The notes under the pieces are model-generated. The model saw nothing but the letters and a program-made list of their open reading frames with translations. It was not told the DNA's origin and did no database searches. The position numbers and the translations under genes were made by a program. From positions 248,001 through 312,000 of the forward strand of contig CP102593.1 of assembly GCA_025666215.1 (NCBI GenBank): a stretch of DNA of 64,000 nucleotides, written 5' to 3'. This stretch comes from Xanthomonas campestris pv. phormiicola (lineage in GTDB: Bacteria; Pseudomonadota; Gammaproteobacteria; Xanthomonadales; Xanthomonadaceae). Below are positions 7,047 through 17,243 of this stretch, in pieces; position 1 is the first letter of the stretch; each line of letters opens with the position of its first letter.

Positions 7047-7637
7047 ATGGAACTCCTCCCCAAGCTTCTTCTGCTGACCGCATTTTTCGCTGTGGCTTGT
7101 CCAGCCGCGGCCATAACAGGCGACGACGAGGACGAGCAGGCACGGGTCAACCCCGACAACGAGGCGCGGATCCGCTTTTTCGGGCAGGCCGTGATTGGCC
7201 TGGAGTTCTATCGCAACACCATGTGCTACGGCGGTGATGCTGAAAGCGAAACGCCTTCCAGCAGCGGCTTCGGCGGTGCCTTCGGCAGCAAGAAGAACAT
7301 TTCCCTGGGAATGCCGGTCACCCCCAATGTCACCAACCTCAAACAGCGCAACGGCATCCTGGCCAAGGCGTTTTATCGCGAATACGCCATCACCGCAGGC
7401 GAGCCGATCGCCATCCACGCCTCGTATTATGAAACTACGGGGCCAAGCGGCATTTCGCGCGGCTGCGACGATTTCGGCGCGTCCTTCGTCCCCGAAAAAG
7501 GCCAGGACTACGAGGTCGCCCTGGATTTCTCGCGCCAGTACTGCCATCTCACCATCTCCAGGATCAGCGAAACCAGCGACGGCGTAGCGCTGGCTCCGGT
7601 CGAATCCAAAGACGCGCAGGAATGTAGCGACGAATAG
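7047..7637 (+). CDS. secreted hypothetical protein
   Basis: I place the start at ATG 7047 because a hydrophobic signal sequence begins there (MELLPKLLLLTAFFAVACPAAA) and GAGG lies about 5 nt upstream; an in-frame ATG at 6885 would bury the signal. The mature part of about 170 residues has four or five cysteines, a Gly/Ser-rich patch (SSSGFGGAFGSKKN) and no motif I recognise. The AVAC in the signal could be a lipobox, but AAA cleavage by signal peptidase I is equally likely. It is monocistronic and converges with the alginate-lyase-like gene downstream. Function unknown. Confidence 0.6.
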   Translation: MELLPKLLLLTAFFAVACPAAAITGDDEDEQARVNPDNEARIRFFGQAVIGLEFYRNTMCYGGDAESETPSSSGFGGAFGSKKNISLGMPVTPNVTNLKQRNGILAKAFYREYAITAGEPIAIHASYYETTGPSGISRGCDDFGASFVPEKGQDYEVALDFSRQYCHLTISRISETSDGVALAPVESKDAQECSDE

Positions 7638-7826
7638 GGCCGCTTTGCTGCCGGGTGTGCCAACCGGCATGCGCGAACGCCGGCCTTGGTTTCTGCCTGG
7701 AACAGGCTACGGGGTGAATTGGCCCGCGAAGTGTCTGTTCAAAAAGGACCGCAGATGGACGGCACCACGGTGCAGACAAGCAATAACACAGCAGTGCTTC
7801 GATGGCATCGCGATCGACCAGCCTCT

Positions 7827-8915
7827 CTAGTTGGCACTCGACAGCGGCCGCCCCGGCAGCAAGCTAAAAGCCAGGCGCAGGTCCGCGGTGCTGCCACCAA
7901 GCTGCATCGCCAAGCGGGCGCTGTCAGGATCGTAGGCAGCCGTCAGCGACAGCAACGGTAGTGCATCGCGAGGCGCATATGCGCTGCCGATCACATGGCC
8001 CGCTTCGCCGTTGCGCGAGCGGGCCTTGTCGAAGGCGACGTCGCTGCCGACGAATTCGGCATGGGTCTTGTCGCCGCGTAGGTAGGGCAGCAGCCATTGC
8101 ACGCTGTGCGCGAGCGAGGCGCCGTTGCGCGCCTGCCAGTGATACAGGTCGTCGCCACGCTCGGAGAACGCCAAGGCGAGCGTCACCAAGGGGCGCAGGT
8201 CATAGACATGGTAGGACAGCGCATCGCGCTCGATGAAGTCGATGCCCTGGCCGTCCGGTCGCAGGTTGTCGCCGATCTGTTGCTTGAATCCCTCCCTGGC
8301 GTAGGCGATCAATGCGTCGTCGTCCAGCGCGATGCCGATCAGGCCGACGGTCTTCAGGCGATGGCTCTGCCAGTTGTTGGTGGCGGTCTTGCGCTTGGGA
8401 TCGCGCGACGCGATCTCGGCGCGCGCAATGCGCCGCATCCAGTCGTCGACGTCATCGCGGGTACCGGTCGGCAGCGACTTCCTGACGATGCGATAGGCAA
8501 AGATTGCCGGCTCCAGGCCGGTCTCGTCGATGGGTTGACCGGTAGGCTGGTTCACTGCAGCCCATCGGCCGAGATAGTCGCCGGCTTTCGTCGCATAGCG
8601 CTCCTCGCCGGTCAGGGCATAGGCCACGGCCAGCGCCTGGATCTTGCGCATGTCGCCCAGGCTCGCTTCGGTGCTTGCCTTGACGGGGTCGCCTTTCAGC
8701 CGGCCGGCGGTGCTCAGCACCGCGATGGGGTGCGCGGTATCGCGCAGCGCCGCGTCGGCCAGGCGCAGTTGTGCGACAGCCGCCTCGCTGCCGGTGCCGA
8801 GTTGGCGCCATTGCTGCTGGGTCGGCCAGAGGCGCTGCATTGCATCGGCCGGCGTAAATACTGAAAGTGCGAGGACGGCGATGGCGAGGCTTACTCGCAA
8901 CGCGGCGAACGACAT
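7827..8915 (-). CDS. alginate-lyase-superfamily protein, secreted
   Basis: A 362-residue protein with signal peptide (MSFAALRVSLAIAVLALSVFTPADA). Start ATG 8915 is preceded by AAGGA at 8 nt spacing; a GTG 9 nt upstream is less good. The fold signature is that of (alpha/alpha) toroid polysaccharide lyases of the alginate_lyase family: the block TNNWQSHRLKTVGLIGIALDDDALI and the region ERDALSYHVYDLRPLVTLALAF hold the Asn, His and Tyr residues expected at the active site. It would act in the periplasm or outside the cell on a uronic-acid polymer. The substrate cannot be deduced from sequence: the canonical PL5 NNHSYW motif is altered to NNWQSH. Confidence 0.72.
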   Translation of the reverse strand: MSFAALRVSLAIAVLALSVFTPADAMQRLWPTQQQWRQLGTGSEAAVAQLRLADAALRDTAHPIAVLSTAGRLKGDPVKASTEASLGDMRKIQALAVAYALTGEERYATKAGDYLGRWAAVNQPTGQPIDETGLEPAIFAYRIVRKSLPTGTRDDVDDWMRRIARAEIASRDPKRKTATNNWQSHRLKTVGLIGIALDDDALIAYAREGFKQQIGDNLRPDGQGIDFIERDALSYHVYDLRPLVTLALAFSERGDDLYHWQARNGASLAHSVQWLLPYLRGDKTHAEFVGSDVAFDKARSRNGEAGHVIGSAYAPRDALPLLSLTAAYDPDSARLAMQLGGSTADLRLAFSLLPGRPLSSAN

Positions 8916-9163
8916 GTGGGGCACTCCTTGCAGCTGCGGCGACTCGCGACGTGGGCGAATCTATGCCGCACGCCATGAACCGGGCATGGCTCCAGGCAAG
9001 AGGATGGGAGGCGGTGACTGTCGCTGCATCTGCCAGGCAGTGCGCTACAACCTGACCGCAAGATGGTGCTGCAAGCGCTGCCTGCATGGCAGGGTGACAG
9101 GGAAATCCCAGTTGATGCCGTATGCCGGGCTATCCTAGCCACCCCTGCCGCTGGTATCCCACG

Positions 9164-9817
9164 ATGACGACCGATGCGCCGCCACCCCCCGTTCTCTCCG
9201 CCGTCGAGGCCCGTGCGCTGGGCTGCCTGATCGAAAAAGAGGCCACCACGCCGGATGCGTATCCGCTCACGGTCAACGCGACGGTGGTGGCCGCCAACCA
9301 GAAGACCTCGCGCGAGCCGGTGCTGTCGCTGAGTCCGGGCGATGTGCAGCATGCGCTGCGCCAGTTGGAAGGGCACGGGCTGGCGCGGCAGCAGTTCTCT
9401 TCGCGTGCGGTGCGCTACGAGCACCGGTTGGCCGCGGCGTTGGACCTGACCCAGCAGCAGGTGATCCTGATCGGGCTGCTGTTGCTGCGCGGCCCCCAGA
9501 CGGCGAACGAGTTGCTGGCGCGGGCCGAGCGCATGGCGCGGTTCGCCGATGCCGAGGACGTGCGGCACCAGTTGGAGCGCCTGGCGCAGCGCCAGTTGGT
9601 AGTGCAGTTGCCGCGCGCCAGCGGCCAGCGCGAGGACCGCTACATGCATCTGCTCGGCGGGCCGATCGATGCGGAGGCGCTGGCGGCATCGTTCAAGGCG
9701 CGCCCGGCCGCGTCCGGCAACGACGAGTTGGAAGCGCGGGTGCAGGCGCTGGAAGCCGAGGTGGCGGAGCTGCGCGAGATCGTCGCGGGGCTGCAGGCGC
9801 AGGGCGGTACGCCGTAG
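9164..9817 (+). CDS. yceH: YceH family protein (DUF480)
   Basis: A 217-residue cytoplasmic protein. The N-terminal motif [26 protein letters not shown] and the following NQKTSREPV are the family hallmark. Two winged-helix-like domains follow, then a C-terminal coiled coil ([28 protein letters not shown]). ATG 9164 is preferred over an in-frame ATG at 9122 because the family begins close to the [10 protein letters not shown] motif. The molecular role of YceH is not established. It appears monocistronic and is divergent from the alginate-lyase-like gene. Confidence 0.88.
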   Translation: MTTDAPPPPVLSAVEARALGCLIEKEATTPDAYPLTVNATVVAANQKTSREPVLSLSPGDVQHALRQLEGHGLARQQFSSRAVRYEHRLAAALDLTQQQVILIGLLLLRGPQTANELLARAERMARFADAEDVRHQLERLAQRQLVVQLPRASGQREDRYMHLLGGPIDAEALAASFKARPAASGNDELEARVQALEAEVAELREIVAGLQAQGGTP

Positions 9818-10008
9818 CGCCGACGTTACGCAGGGAGGCTGCGGCGCGTCGCTCGCGCGTCTTCGGCATCATTGCCAGGCTTACAGACTCGCCGACGGCG
9901 ATGCGGCGAGTGGTGTCTGCCAGCCGCGCGGCGCCGCCGAGCGCGCGGATCCCGTTGTCTCCATCGTCGCTGGCGCGGGCTGCTCGCGCGCGCCGCCGGC
10001 GTCGATCC

Positions 10009-10551
10009 TTACTCCAGCTCCATCTGCGGAATCAACGCCAGCAGATCGGTCACCCCCACCTCCGCGCCGGCCTGGTTGAGCAAGGTGGTGGCCTGGCCGC
10101 GGTGGTGGGTCTGGTGATTGAAGAAATGCAGCAGCAGGTCGCCGAAACGCCGGCGATACGTGTCGCCGCGGGTATTGCGGTAATGCAGGGCGACATCCAG
10201 GTCCGCCGCGCTCACCTGCGCCATCCAGGCGGCGATGGTCGCGTCCAGCGCCTGGCGTTGCGCCAGCAGCGCAGGCAGGGTCGCGGCTTGCACGGCGTCC
10301 AGCGCGGCGGGCGTTGGCGCGGCGGCGATCGCCGCCAGTGCCGGGTACTGCGCCGGATGCTTGGCGAAACGCTGCAGCCAGATCGTATCGGCCACCACCA
10401 GGTGGTTGAGCGTGCCCAGCAGCGAGCCGAAGAAGGCGCCGCGGTCCTGCGCGACGGCGTGTTCCGGCAGCGTCGCTGCCGCGGCGTACAAGCGCTCGTT
10501 CATCCACTGGTTGTAGCGCGCGAGCAGTTGCAGCGATTCCAGGCTGTCCAC
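10009..10551 (-). CDS. DinB family protein
   Basis: A 180-residue four-helix-bundle protein of the DinB/YfiT type: LQLLARYNQWMNERLY at the N-terminus, LLGTLNHLVVADTIWLQRF with the first metal-binding His, and LLHFFNHQTHHRGQATTLL with the others. Members bind a divalent metal and many act as thiol-dependent transferases or are of unknown role; no SOS function should be assumed from the name. GTG 10551 is chosen for the GGAAG 7 nt upstream; a TTG at 10557 that overlaps the upstream stop is an alternative. It is translationally coupled to the acetyltransferase gene ahead of it. Confidence 0.82.
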   Translation of the reverse strand: MDSLESLQLLARYNQWMNERLYAAAATLPEHAVAQDRGAFFGSLLGTLNHLVVADTIWLQRFAKHPAQYPALAAIAAAPTPAALDAVQAATLPALLAQRQALDATIAAWMAQVSAADLDVALHYRNTRGDTYRRRFGDLLLHFFNHQTHHRGQATTLLNQAGAEVGVTDLLALIPQMELE

Positions 10552-10553
10552 GT

Positions 10554-11096
10554 TCAAGCTTCCGATGGCACGACGCGGGAAGACAGCTCGAGGATGTACA
10601 GTTCCACCTCGTGCGCATCGGCCGCGATCCGCGTACGGCCCTGCGCAGCGAAGCCCAGCGCCTCCAGCAGCCGGCTCGAGCGCGCGTTGTCCGGCGCCAC
10701 GATCGCGCACAGGCGCGGCAGTGCCAGGGTGTCTTGTGCGTACGCCAGGACCGCTTGCGCGGCTTCGCTGGCATAGCCGTGGCCTGCGTAAGGCTGCAAC
10801 AGGGCGTAGCCCAGGTCCGGACAGGGCAGGGCGGGGCGCAGCACCAGGCCGGCGACGCCGAGCCAGGCGCCGTCGTCGCGGCGTTCCACGGCATACAGGC
10901 CGAAGCCGTTCTGGGCGTAGCTGAGCACTGCGCCGTCGGCGAGGTAGCGGCGCGCCTGGGCTTCGTCGTGCACGCCGCGGTCGCCGATGTGGGCCAGGAA
11001 GCCAGGGTCGTTGAGCAACGCCAGCATCGCGACGGCGTCGCGGTCCGGCTCCAGCAAGCGTAAGCGCAGGCGCGCGGTTTCGATCACGGTGGACAC
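10554..11096 (-). CDS. GNAT family N-acetyltransferase (RimJ/RimL-like)
   Basis: A 180-residue protein with the ribosomal-protein acetyltransferase layout: IETARLRLRLLEPDRDA at the start, LGYALLQPYAGHGYASEAAQAV carrying the acetyl-CoA-binding Q/R-x-x-G-x-G/A loop (here QPYAGHGYA), and PDNARSSRLLEALGF near the end. Start GTG 11096 has AGGA 6 nt upstream; the long open extension towards 11468 is a high-GC artefact. Substrate unknown. The stop lies 2 to 3 nt before the DinB gene start, so the two form an operon. Confidence 0.85.
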   Translation of the reverse strand: MSTVIETARLRLRLLEPDRDAVAMLALLNDPGFLAHIGDRGVHDEAQARRYLADGAVLSYAQNGFGLYAVERRDDGAWLGVAGLVLRPALPCPDLGYALLQPYAGHGYASEAAQAVLAYAQDTLALPRLCAIVAPDNARSSRLLEALGFAAQGRTRIAADAHEVELYILELSSRVVPSEA

Positions 11097-11518
11097 TGCA
11101 CTTCCTCGCAGGAATGACGATCGCACCAGCGTGGCGCGGCCCGTGCGGATTGGCAAGCCGCAGAGGGGGGCCGCCGGAGCTGCGCCGCTTGCTGGGCTTC
11201 GCCGCGCGAGGGAGCGTTGTCTGCTGCGCCGCCCGGGGGGCCACGGCGCGCCATCGCACGCGCCACCGACGCGCGAGGAGGCGGCGAGTAAGCGCTCCTG
11301 CTGCCGCGCAGGATGGCGTCCGGCAGCGCATGCGGCCCACCTCGGCACGCGTCCCACCCCCGCGCTGCACCGACGCGGACGCGCGGCCGTTGCAGCCGCC
11401 GTTGCCGCAAAGGCATGCGGCATCGGCAACCTTGCCAACCGCTTACGCGACCTTGCCGGCAGATGCAAGCCAACGTCTAGTTAACAGCTTCACACGGTGT
11501 GTCGGTATTCTGGCGCCC
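11097..11518. other. divergent intergenic region between the GNAT gene and tamA
   Basis: 422 bp of high-GC sequence, open in several frames on both strands but with no start, RBS or recognisable peptide. It must hold the promoters of both flanking operons; I could not identify them with confidence. Confidence 0.4.
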
Positions 11519-13300
11519 ATGCGATCCATCCCCCGCCTCGCCCTGCTCTTGTCCTTGCTGTCGCTGGCCGGCCTCGTCCAGGCGCGCGGCACGATCGAAA
11601 AAGTCCAGATACAAGGCCTCGACAAGGACGACGATGCGGCGATGATCGAGAACATCCAGGTCTCGCTGTCGCTGTACCAGGCCATCGGCAAGGTCCAGGG
11701 CGAATCGCGCCTGGAGTACCTGCTGAGCCAGGCCGAACGGCAGACCCGGCGGGCGCTGGAGCCGTTCGGCTACTATACCCCGACCATCACCGTCGACGCG
11801 CCGCGCAACGACGACAAGCTGACGGTCACCCTGCACGTGAACAAGGGCGAGCCGGTGCGGGTGCGCAACTTCCATGTGGGCATCACCGGGCCGGCCGAGG
11901 ACGACAGCTACCTGGGCGAGGACCTGCAGAAGTTCCACCCCAAGGCCGACGAGGTCTTCGACCACACCACCTACGAGACCAGCAAGGTCGCCATCACCCG
12001 GCGCCTGGCCGAGCGCGGCTACTTCGATGCCGACTTCACCCAGCGCCGGGTCGAGGTGACCCGCGCCGACCATGCCGCCGACATCGACCTGAGCTGGGAC
12101 AGCGGCCGCCGCTACAACATGGGTGCGATCCGCTTCCACCAGGACTATTTCAATCAGGACCTGTTCGATCCGCTGGTGTACTGGGACGAAGGCAGCTACT
12201 ACCACGAGGGCAAGCTCGACCGGCTGCGCGAGTCGCTGGTCAAGCTGGACTATTTCAGCACCGTCGACATCCAGCCCAAGCCCGAAGAGGCCGACGCCGA
12301 CGGCAACGTGCCGGTCGACGTGAACCTGACCCGCGCCAAGCGCAGCATCTACACCAGCGGCATCAGCTACGGCAGCGAGAGCGGCGCCGGCGTGCGCCTG
12401 GGCGTGGACCGCCGCTACGTCAATGCGCGCGGGCACAAGCTCAGCACCCAGCTGGACTACGCGCAGAAGCGCAAGAGCCTGATCACCAGCTACCGGGTGC
12501 CGGCGTTCCGCTGGCTCGACGGCTGGTACACCGCCTCGATGCGCGCCTACGACGAGCAGACCGACTACATCGACCTGCGCAACCTCAAGCTCACCGGCAG
12601 CCGCAGCGGCGAGATCAACGAGCACTGGACCGCGATCGCCTCGCTCAATGCGCTGCGCGAGCGCTGGCGCTACGCCACCGACGAGGTGTTCGACAACGCG
12701 CTGTACCAGTATTCCACGCTGGTCTATCCGCAGATCGAAGCCGACTACGTGGGCGTGGACGACAAGGTATTCCCGCGCAAGGGCTTCAGCGGCAACCTCA
12801 GCCTGCGTGCCGGCGCCGAAGGGCTGGGCTCGGACGCCAGCTTCACCCAGGCGCACATGCGCCTGAGCTGGTTCCAGGGACTGGGCGACAACAGCCGCCT
12901 GCTCCTGCGCGGCGAAGCCGGCAGCACCTGGACCAACGCGCTGGTGGCGATGCCGCCGAGCCTGCGCTTCTTCGCCGGCGGCGACAACAGCATCCGCGGC
13001 TACGCGTTCCGCGAGGTCGGCCCGCGCACCGCCGCACCGGACCGCTTCGCGCTCGGCGCCAAGCACGTGCTCACCGGCAGCGCCGAGTACGAGCACTACT
13101 TCAAGGGCGGCCCATGGGGCGGTGCGGTGTTCGTCGACAGCGGCAGCGCCTTCGACGATACCCCGGACTGGCACACCGGCGTCGGCTTCGGCGTGCGCTG
13201 GCGCTCGCCGGTGGGACCGGTGCGGGTTGACATCGCGCATGGCCTAAACGATCCGGACTCGCAGTTCCAGCTCTATCTCAACATCGGAGCCAACCTGTGA
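11519..13300 (+). CDS. tamA: TamA, outer-membrane translocation and assembly module subunit
   Basis: A 593-residue Omp85-family protein. A signal peptide (MRSIPRLALLLSLLSLAGLVQARG) marks ATG 11519 as the start. Residues 25-260 or so are POTRA domains, and the rest is a 16-stranded barrel, including the conserved lid-loop motif (FFAGGDNSIRGYAFREVGP) and a terminal strand ending in QFQLYLNIGANL. TamA works with TamB in placing autotransporters and other proteins in the outer membrane and in lipid transport across the periplasm. The stop overlaps the GTG start of tamB by 4 nt, so the pair is translationally coupled. Confidence 0.95.
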   Translation: MRSIPRLALLLSLLSLAGLVQARGTIEKVQIQGLDKDDDAAMIENIQVSLSLYQAIGKVQGESRLEYLLSQAERQTRRALEPFGYYTPTITVDAPRNDDKLTVTLHVNKGEPVRVRNFHVGITGPAEDDSYLGEDLQKFHPKADEVFDHTTYETSKVAITRRLAERGYFDADFTQRRVEVTRADHAADIDLSWDSGRRYNMGAIRFHQDYFNQDLFDPLVYWDEGSYYHEGKLDRLRESLVKLDYFSTVDIQPKPEEADADGNVPVDVNLTRAKRSIYTSGISYGSESGAGVRLGVDRRYVNARGHKLSTQLDYAQKRKSLITSYRVPAFRWLDGWYTASMRAYDEQTDYIDLRNLKLTGSRSGEINEHWTAIASLNALRERWRYATDEVFDNALYQYSTLVYPQIEADYVGVDDKVFPRKGFSGNLSLRAGAEGLGSDASFTQAHMRLSWFQGLGDNSRLLLRGEAGSTWTNALVAMPPSLRFFAGGDNSIRGYAFREVGPRTAAPDRFALGAKHVLTGSAEYEHYFKGGPWGGAVFVDSGSAFDDTPDWHTGVGFGVRWRSPVGPVRVDIAHGLNDPDSQFQLYLNIGANL

Positions 13301-16300
13301 GCGCGACCGGCCCCGCCACGCCCGCGCCGCCGCCGCCGCGGCGCCCGCGCTTCTACCGGCGCAAGCGCTTCTGGTGGGGCTCGGGACTGACCATCGCCGG
13401 GCTGGGTTTGCTGGCCTTGCTGGCGGTGTACTGGCTGCTGCAGACGGTGGCCGGACGCGATGTGCTGCTGGCGCAGATCGTGGCGCGGTTGCCCGCCGGA
13501 TCCTCGCTCACCTGGGAGCGCGCCGAGGGCCCGCTGGCCGGCCCGCTGATCCTGTACAACCTGGATTTCCGCTACGACCAGATCCACTTCACCGCCGAGC
13601 GCGCCTACCTGGATCCGGACATCCGCCCGCTGCTCGGGCGCAAGCTGCAACTCGACACGCTGCAGCTGAAGAACGCCACGCTCAACCTGGCCAAGAGCGA
13701 CGAACCGTTCGCACTGCCGAGTTGGCCGCAGTCGCTGCCGCAGATCGAAGTGCCGCTGGCGCTGCAGGCCGATCGCATCCTGATCAACGGGCTGCGCATC
13801 ACCCAGGCGCAGCAACCGATGATCGATATCCACACGCTGAGTGGCGGCATCGAAGTGGCCAACGGCGAATTTCGCGCGAAGCGCTTGGTCATGACCAGTG
13901 ACCGCGGCGACTTCCGCGTCGATGGCGATTACGTGCCGGCGCAGGACTACAAGGCCAACCTCACCGCCAGCGCGGTGTTCCCGGCTGCGCGCGGACGCAC
14001 GCCGGCGCGGCTGGGCTTGATCGCGCGCGGCAACCTGGACAAGATGGAAGTGGCGATCGCCGGCAACGCGCCGGCGCCGTTGCGCACCACCCTGGTATTC
14101 ACCGGCCGCAACGATCCCACCTGGCAGTTCGCCGCCAGCAGCAAGGCGCTGGACCCGTCGCTGTTCGTGCCGCCCGGCGATGCCGCGGCCGCCGCCAGCG
14201 AACCGATCGCGTTCGACCTGAGCGCTTCCGGCAAGGGCGGCGACGCCAAGCTGCAGGGCCAGCTCGCATACGGCGCGCAGAAGCTGACGCTGGACCCGTC
14301 CAACGTGCGCCTGGACAACCAGGTGCTCACCGTCGCGCCGCTGCAACTGCGCGCCTTCGATGGCCAGGCGCGGCTGCGCGGCACCGCCGACTTCCGCGAT
14401 CCGGACAACGCCACCTTTCGCTTCTCGGTCAACGCCAGCGGCCTGAATTTCGCCACCGCCCCGGATCCGTCCACGCCGGACGCGCCGGCCGTGCCGATCA
14501 AGCTGGTCGACGCCAATCTCGGCCTGGCCGGCACGCTGAAACAGTGGGCCACCTACGGCGAAGCCACCGTCTCGCGCGGCAAGGACAGCGCCGAACTGCA
14601 CCTCGATGTGCGCGGCGACGACCAGCGCGCGCAGCTCAAGCAGGTGCAGGCGAAGATGCCCAGCGGCACGCTCGACCTCGGCGGCGAAGTGGCCTGGGTA
14701 CCGGAATTGAGTTGGGAGGTGAACGCCAAGCTGGCCGGCTTCGATCCCGGTTATTTCGCGCCGGGCTGGGACGGCAACCTGTCCGGCCAGTTCGCCTCCA
14801 AGGGCAAACAGCTGCCGGCGCATGCCGACGGCAGCGCCGCCGGCTACCAGGCCAGCCTCGACGTGCCACGCTTGAACGGCAAGCTGCGCAGCCGCCCGCT
14901 CGATGCCAACGGCACCTTCGCGCTGCAGGGCGAGCAGGGCGAAGGCAAGCTGCAACTGGCGCTGGGCGACAGCCGCGTGCAGGCGCAGGGCAAAGTCGGC
15001 GACCAGCTCGACATCGATGCGCAACTTCAGCCGCTGCAACTGGCCGACCTGCTGCCCGGTGCCACCGGCAGCCTGCGCGGCAGCGTGCAGGTCAAGGGCC
15101 GCCGCGATGCGCCCGATCTCACCGCCGATCTCACCGGCAATGGTTTGAAGTGGGACAGCTACGGCGCCGACAGCGTCAGCCTGCGCGGGCGCCTGCCGTG
15201 GCGCGGCAGCGGCGGCGAACTGGCGCTGCGCGGCAGCGCGATCAGTGCCGGCGTGGTACTTGAGACAGTGCGCGTGGACGCGCGCGGCGCGGTGGAAAAC
15301 CTGCAGCTCGATGCCGACACCCACAACGACATGGGTGCGCTCGCCTTCGCCGGGCAACTGCGCCGCGACGGCGCGCGCTGGCAGGGTGGGTTGAATACGC
15401 TGCGGGTGGCGCCGGCCAAGGGCGAACCCTGGCAACTGCGGCAACCGGCCACGTTCGCCATCGCCGGCAGCGCCTTCACCCTGTCCGACACCTGTCTCGG
15501 CGCGAACGGTGGTGGCGCGCTGTGCGTGGCCGCCAACTGGCCCAAGCAGGGCCTGACCGTGCGCGGCGACGCGTTGCCGCTGTCGCTGGTGCAACCGTGG
15601 CTGCCACCCAACAGCGGCCGCAAGATGTACCTGCGCGGCGAACTCACCCTCGACGGCAGCTTCAAGCCGGCAGGCAACGCCTGGCAGGGATCGCTGCGGC
15701 TGGCCTCGCCGGAAGGCGGCCTGCGCCTGGGCGACAACGCGCGCGGCGAACTGGTGCGCTACGACCAGTTCAGTTTCGTCACCGATTTCACCGCCCAGCA
15801 CATCCACTCCAAGCTCGGCGTCGGCTTCAAGGGCGATGGCTTCATCGACGCCACCGTGGACACCGGCTGGGACGCGTACGCGCCGCTCACCGGCGAGATA
15901 TACATGAACATGTCGCGGCTGTACTGGATGGAGCTGTTCTCGCCCGATCTGGTACGGCCCAAGGGCCTGGTCGAAGGCCACGTCAGCCTGCGCGGCACGC
16001 GCTCGCAGCCGTCGATGGGCGGCAACGCCACGCTCAGCGACTTCACCGGCGAACTGCCGGCGCTCGGCCTGACCCTGAGCGAAGGCAAGGGCCGCTTCGA
16101 CGCGCAGCCGGACGGCTCGGCGCGCATCGTCGCCTCGGTCAAATCCGGCGAAGGCACGCTCAACGTCGACGGCGGCCTGTCGTGGTACGGCGACACCACG
16201 CCGCTGCAGTTGAATATCCGCGGCAGCAACGTGCTGGTGTCCAATACCGCCGAACTGCGCGCGGTGGCCAACCCCGACCTGCAGTTCGGCATCGCCAACA

Positions 16301-17136
16301 AGACCATGAAATTGAATGGCCAGGTCACCGTGCCGTCGGCGGACATCGACCTGGAGCGGCTGGACCGCGGCACTTCGGTGTCCGAAGACGTGGTGGTGCT
16401 GGATCCGGCCGACCCCGAAGAAGCGCCGAGCTCGCCGCTGGAGATGGACCTGCGCGTGGTGCTCGGCGACCAGGTCAAGATGGCCGGCTTCGGCCTGAAG
16501 GGCGCGCTGACCGGCGCCATGCAGGTGCGCTCGCGCCAGGGCCGCGAGATGACCGCCACCGGCGGCCTGGACGTCAGCGGCCAGTACAAGGCCTACGGCC
16601 AGGACCTGACCATCACCCGCGGCCAGCTGACCTGGAGCAACAACATCGTCTCCGACCCGCGCATCAACATGCGCGCGCAACGCAAGGTCGGCGACGTCAC
16701 CGCCGGCATCGACGTCACCGGCCGTGCCACCGCCCCGCACGCCGACGTGTGGTCGGATCCATCGATGTCGCAATCCGAAGCGATGGCGTACCTGGTGCTG
16801 GGCCGCAGCCTCAGCAACGCCAGCAGCGACGAAGCCGACCAGGTCACCGCCGCGGCCAGCGCGCTATCGGCCGGCAGCGGCATCCTCGCCTCGCAACTCG
16901 GCGCCAAACTCGGCTTCGACGACGCCGGCGTCAGCCAGTCGCGCACCCTCGGCGGCTCGGTGGTCGGCTTCGGCAAATATCTCTCGCCGAAACTCTACGT
17001 GAGTTACGGCGTGTCGCTGATCGGCAGCGGTTCGGTCTTGACCTTGAAATATCTACTCGGCCGCGGTTTCGACGCTGAGGTGGAATCGAGCACGGTGGAG
17101 AATCGTGGGTCGCTTAATTGGCGGAAGGAGAAGTAG
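13297..17136 (+). CDS. tamB: TamB, inner-membrane-anchored translocation and assembly module subunit
   Basis: A 1,279-residue protein of typical family length. A proline/arginine-rich cytoplasmic head is followed by a single membrane helix (GSGLTIAGLGLLALLAVYWLL, about residues 28-48), then a very long periplasmic stretch of AsmA-like beta repeats, and the C-terminal TamB domain (DUF490, roughly residues 930-1279) with QLTWSNNIVSDPRINMRA and SEAMAYLVLGRSLSNASSDE. It spans the periplasm as a hydrophobic groove and docks on TamA. GTG start within GTGA overlapping the tamA stop. Confidence 0.95.
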   Translation: MSATGPATPAPPPPRRPRFYRRKRFWWGSGLTIAGLGLLALLAVYWLLQTVAGRDVLLAQIVARLPAGSSLTWERAEGPLAGPLILYNLDFRYDQIHFTAERAYLDPDIRPLLGRKLQLDTLQLKNATLNLAKSDEPFALPSWPQSLPQIEVPLALQADRILINGLRITQAQQPMIDIHTLSGGIEVANGEFRAKRLVMTSDRGDFRVDGDYVPAQDYKANLTASAVFPAARGRTPARLGLIARGNLDKMEVAIAGNAPAPLRTTLVFTGRNDPTWQFAASSKALDPSLFVPPGDAAAAASEPIAFDLSASGKGGDAKLQGQLAYGAQKLTLDPSNVRLDNQVLTVAPLQLRAFDGQARLRGTADFRDPDNATFRFSVNASGLNFATAPDPSTPDAPAVPIKLVDANLGLAGTLKQWATYGEATVSRGKDSAELHLDVRGDDQRAQLKQVQAKMPSGTLDLGGEVAWVPELSWEVNAKLAGFDPGYFAPGWDGNLSGQFASKGKQLPAHADGSAAGYQASLDVPRLNGKLRSRPLDANGTFALQGEQGEGKLQLALGDSRVQAQGKVGDQLDIDAQLQPLQLADLLPGATGSLRGSVQVKGRRDAPDLTADLTGNGLKWDSYGADSVSLRGRLPWRGSGGELALRGSAISAGVVLETVRVDARGAVENLQLDADTHNDMGALAFAGQLRRDGARWQGGLNTLRVAPAKGEPWQLRQPATFAIAGSAFTLSDTCLGANGGGALCVAANWPKQGLTVRGDALPLSLVQPWLPPNSGRKMYLRGELTLDGSFKPAGNAWQGSLRLASPEGGLRLGDNARGELVRYDQFSFVTDFTAQHIHSKLGVGFKGDGFIDATVDTGWDAYAPLTGEIYMNMSRLYWMELFSPDLVRPKGLVEGHVSLRGTRSQPSMGGNATLSDFTGELPALGLTLSEGKGRFDAQPDGSARIVASVKSGEGTLNVDGGLSWYGDTTPLQLNIRGSNVLVSNTAELRAVANPDLQFGIANKTMKLNGQVTVPSADIDLERLDRGTSVSEDVVVLDPADPEEAPSSPLEMDLRVVLGDQVKMAGFGLKGALTGAMQVRSRQGREMTATGGLDVSGQYKAYGQDLTITRGQLTWSNNIVSDPRINMRAQRKVGDVTAGIDVTGRATAPHADVWSDPSMSQSEAMAYLVLGRSLSNASSDEADQVTAAASALSAGSGILASQLGAKLGFDDAGVSQSRTLGGSVVGFGKYLSPKLYVSYGVSLIGSGSVLTLKYLLGRGFDAEVESSTVENRGSLNWRKEK

Positions 17137-17243
17137 TCGAAAATCAGCGTGATCAGAGCCAAAAATCTTCTTGACAAGGTCTTCACGCATTTGAGAGATT
17201 GACGCCTCTGTCAGCGCAACGCTGGCAGCCAAAGGGGCGAAGG

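Noticed and set aside
11097..11468. N-terminal extension of the GNAT gene or of TamA through this region
   Set aside because: The peptides are Arg/Ala/Pro-rich without family similarity, and good starts with RBS or signal peptide exist at 11096 and 11519.
13273..16773. A 1,166-codon open frame opposite tamB
   Set aside because: Shadow of the TamB codon pattern with no recognisable protein.
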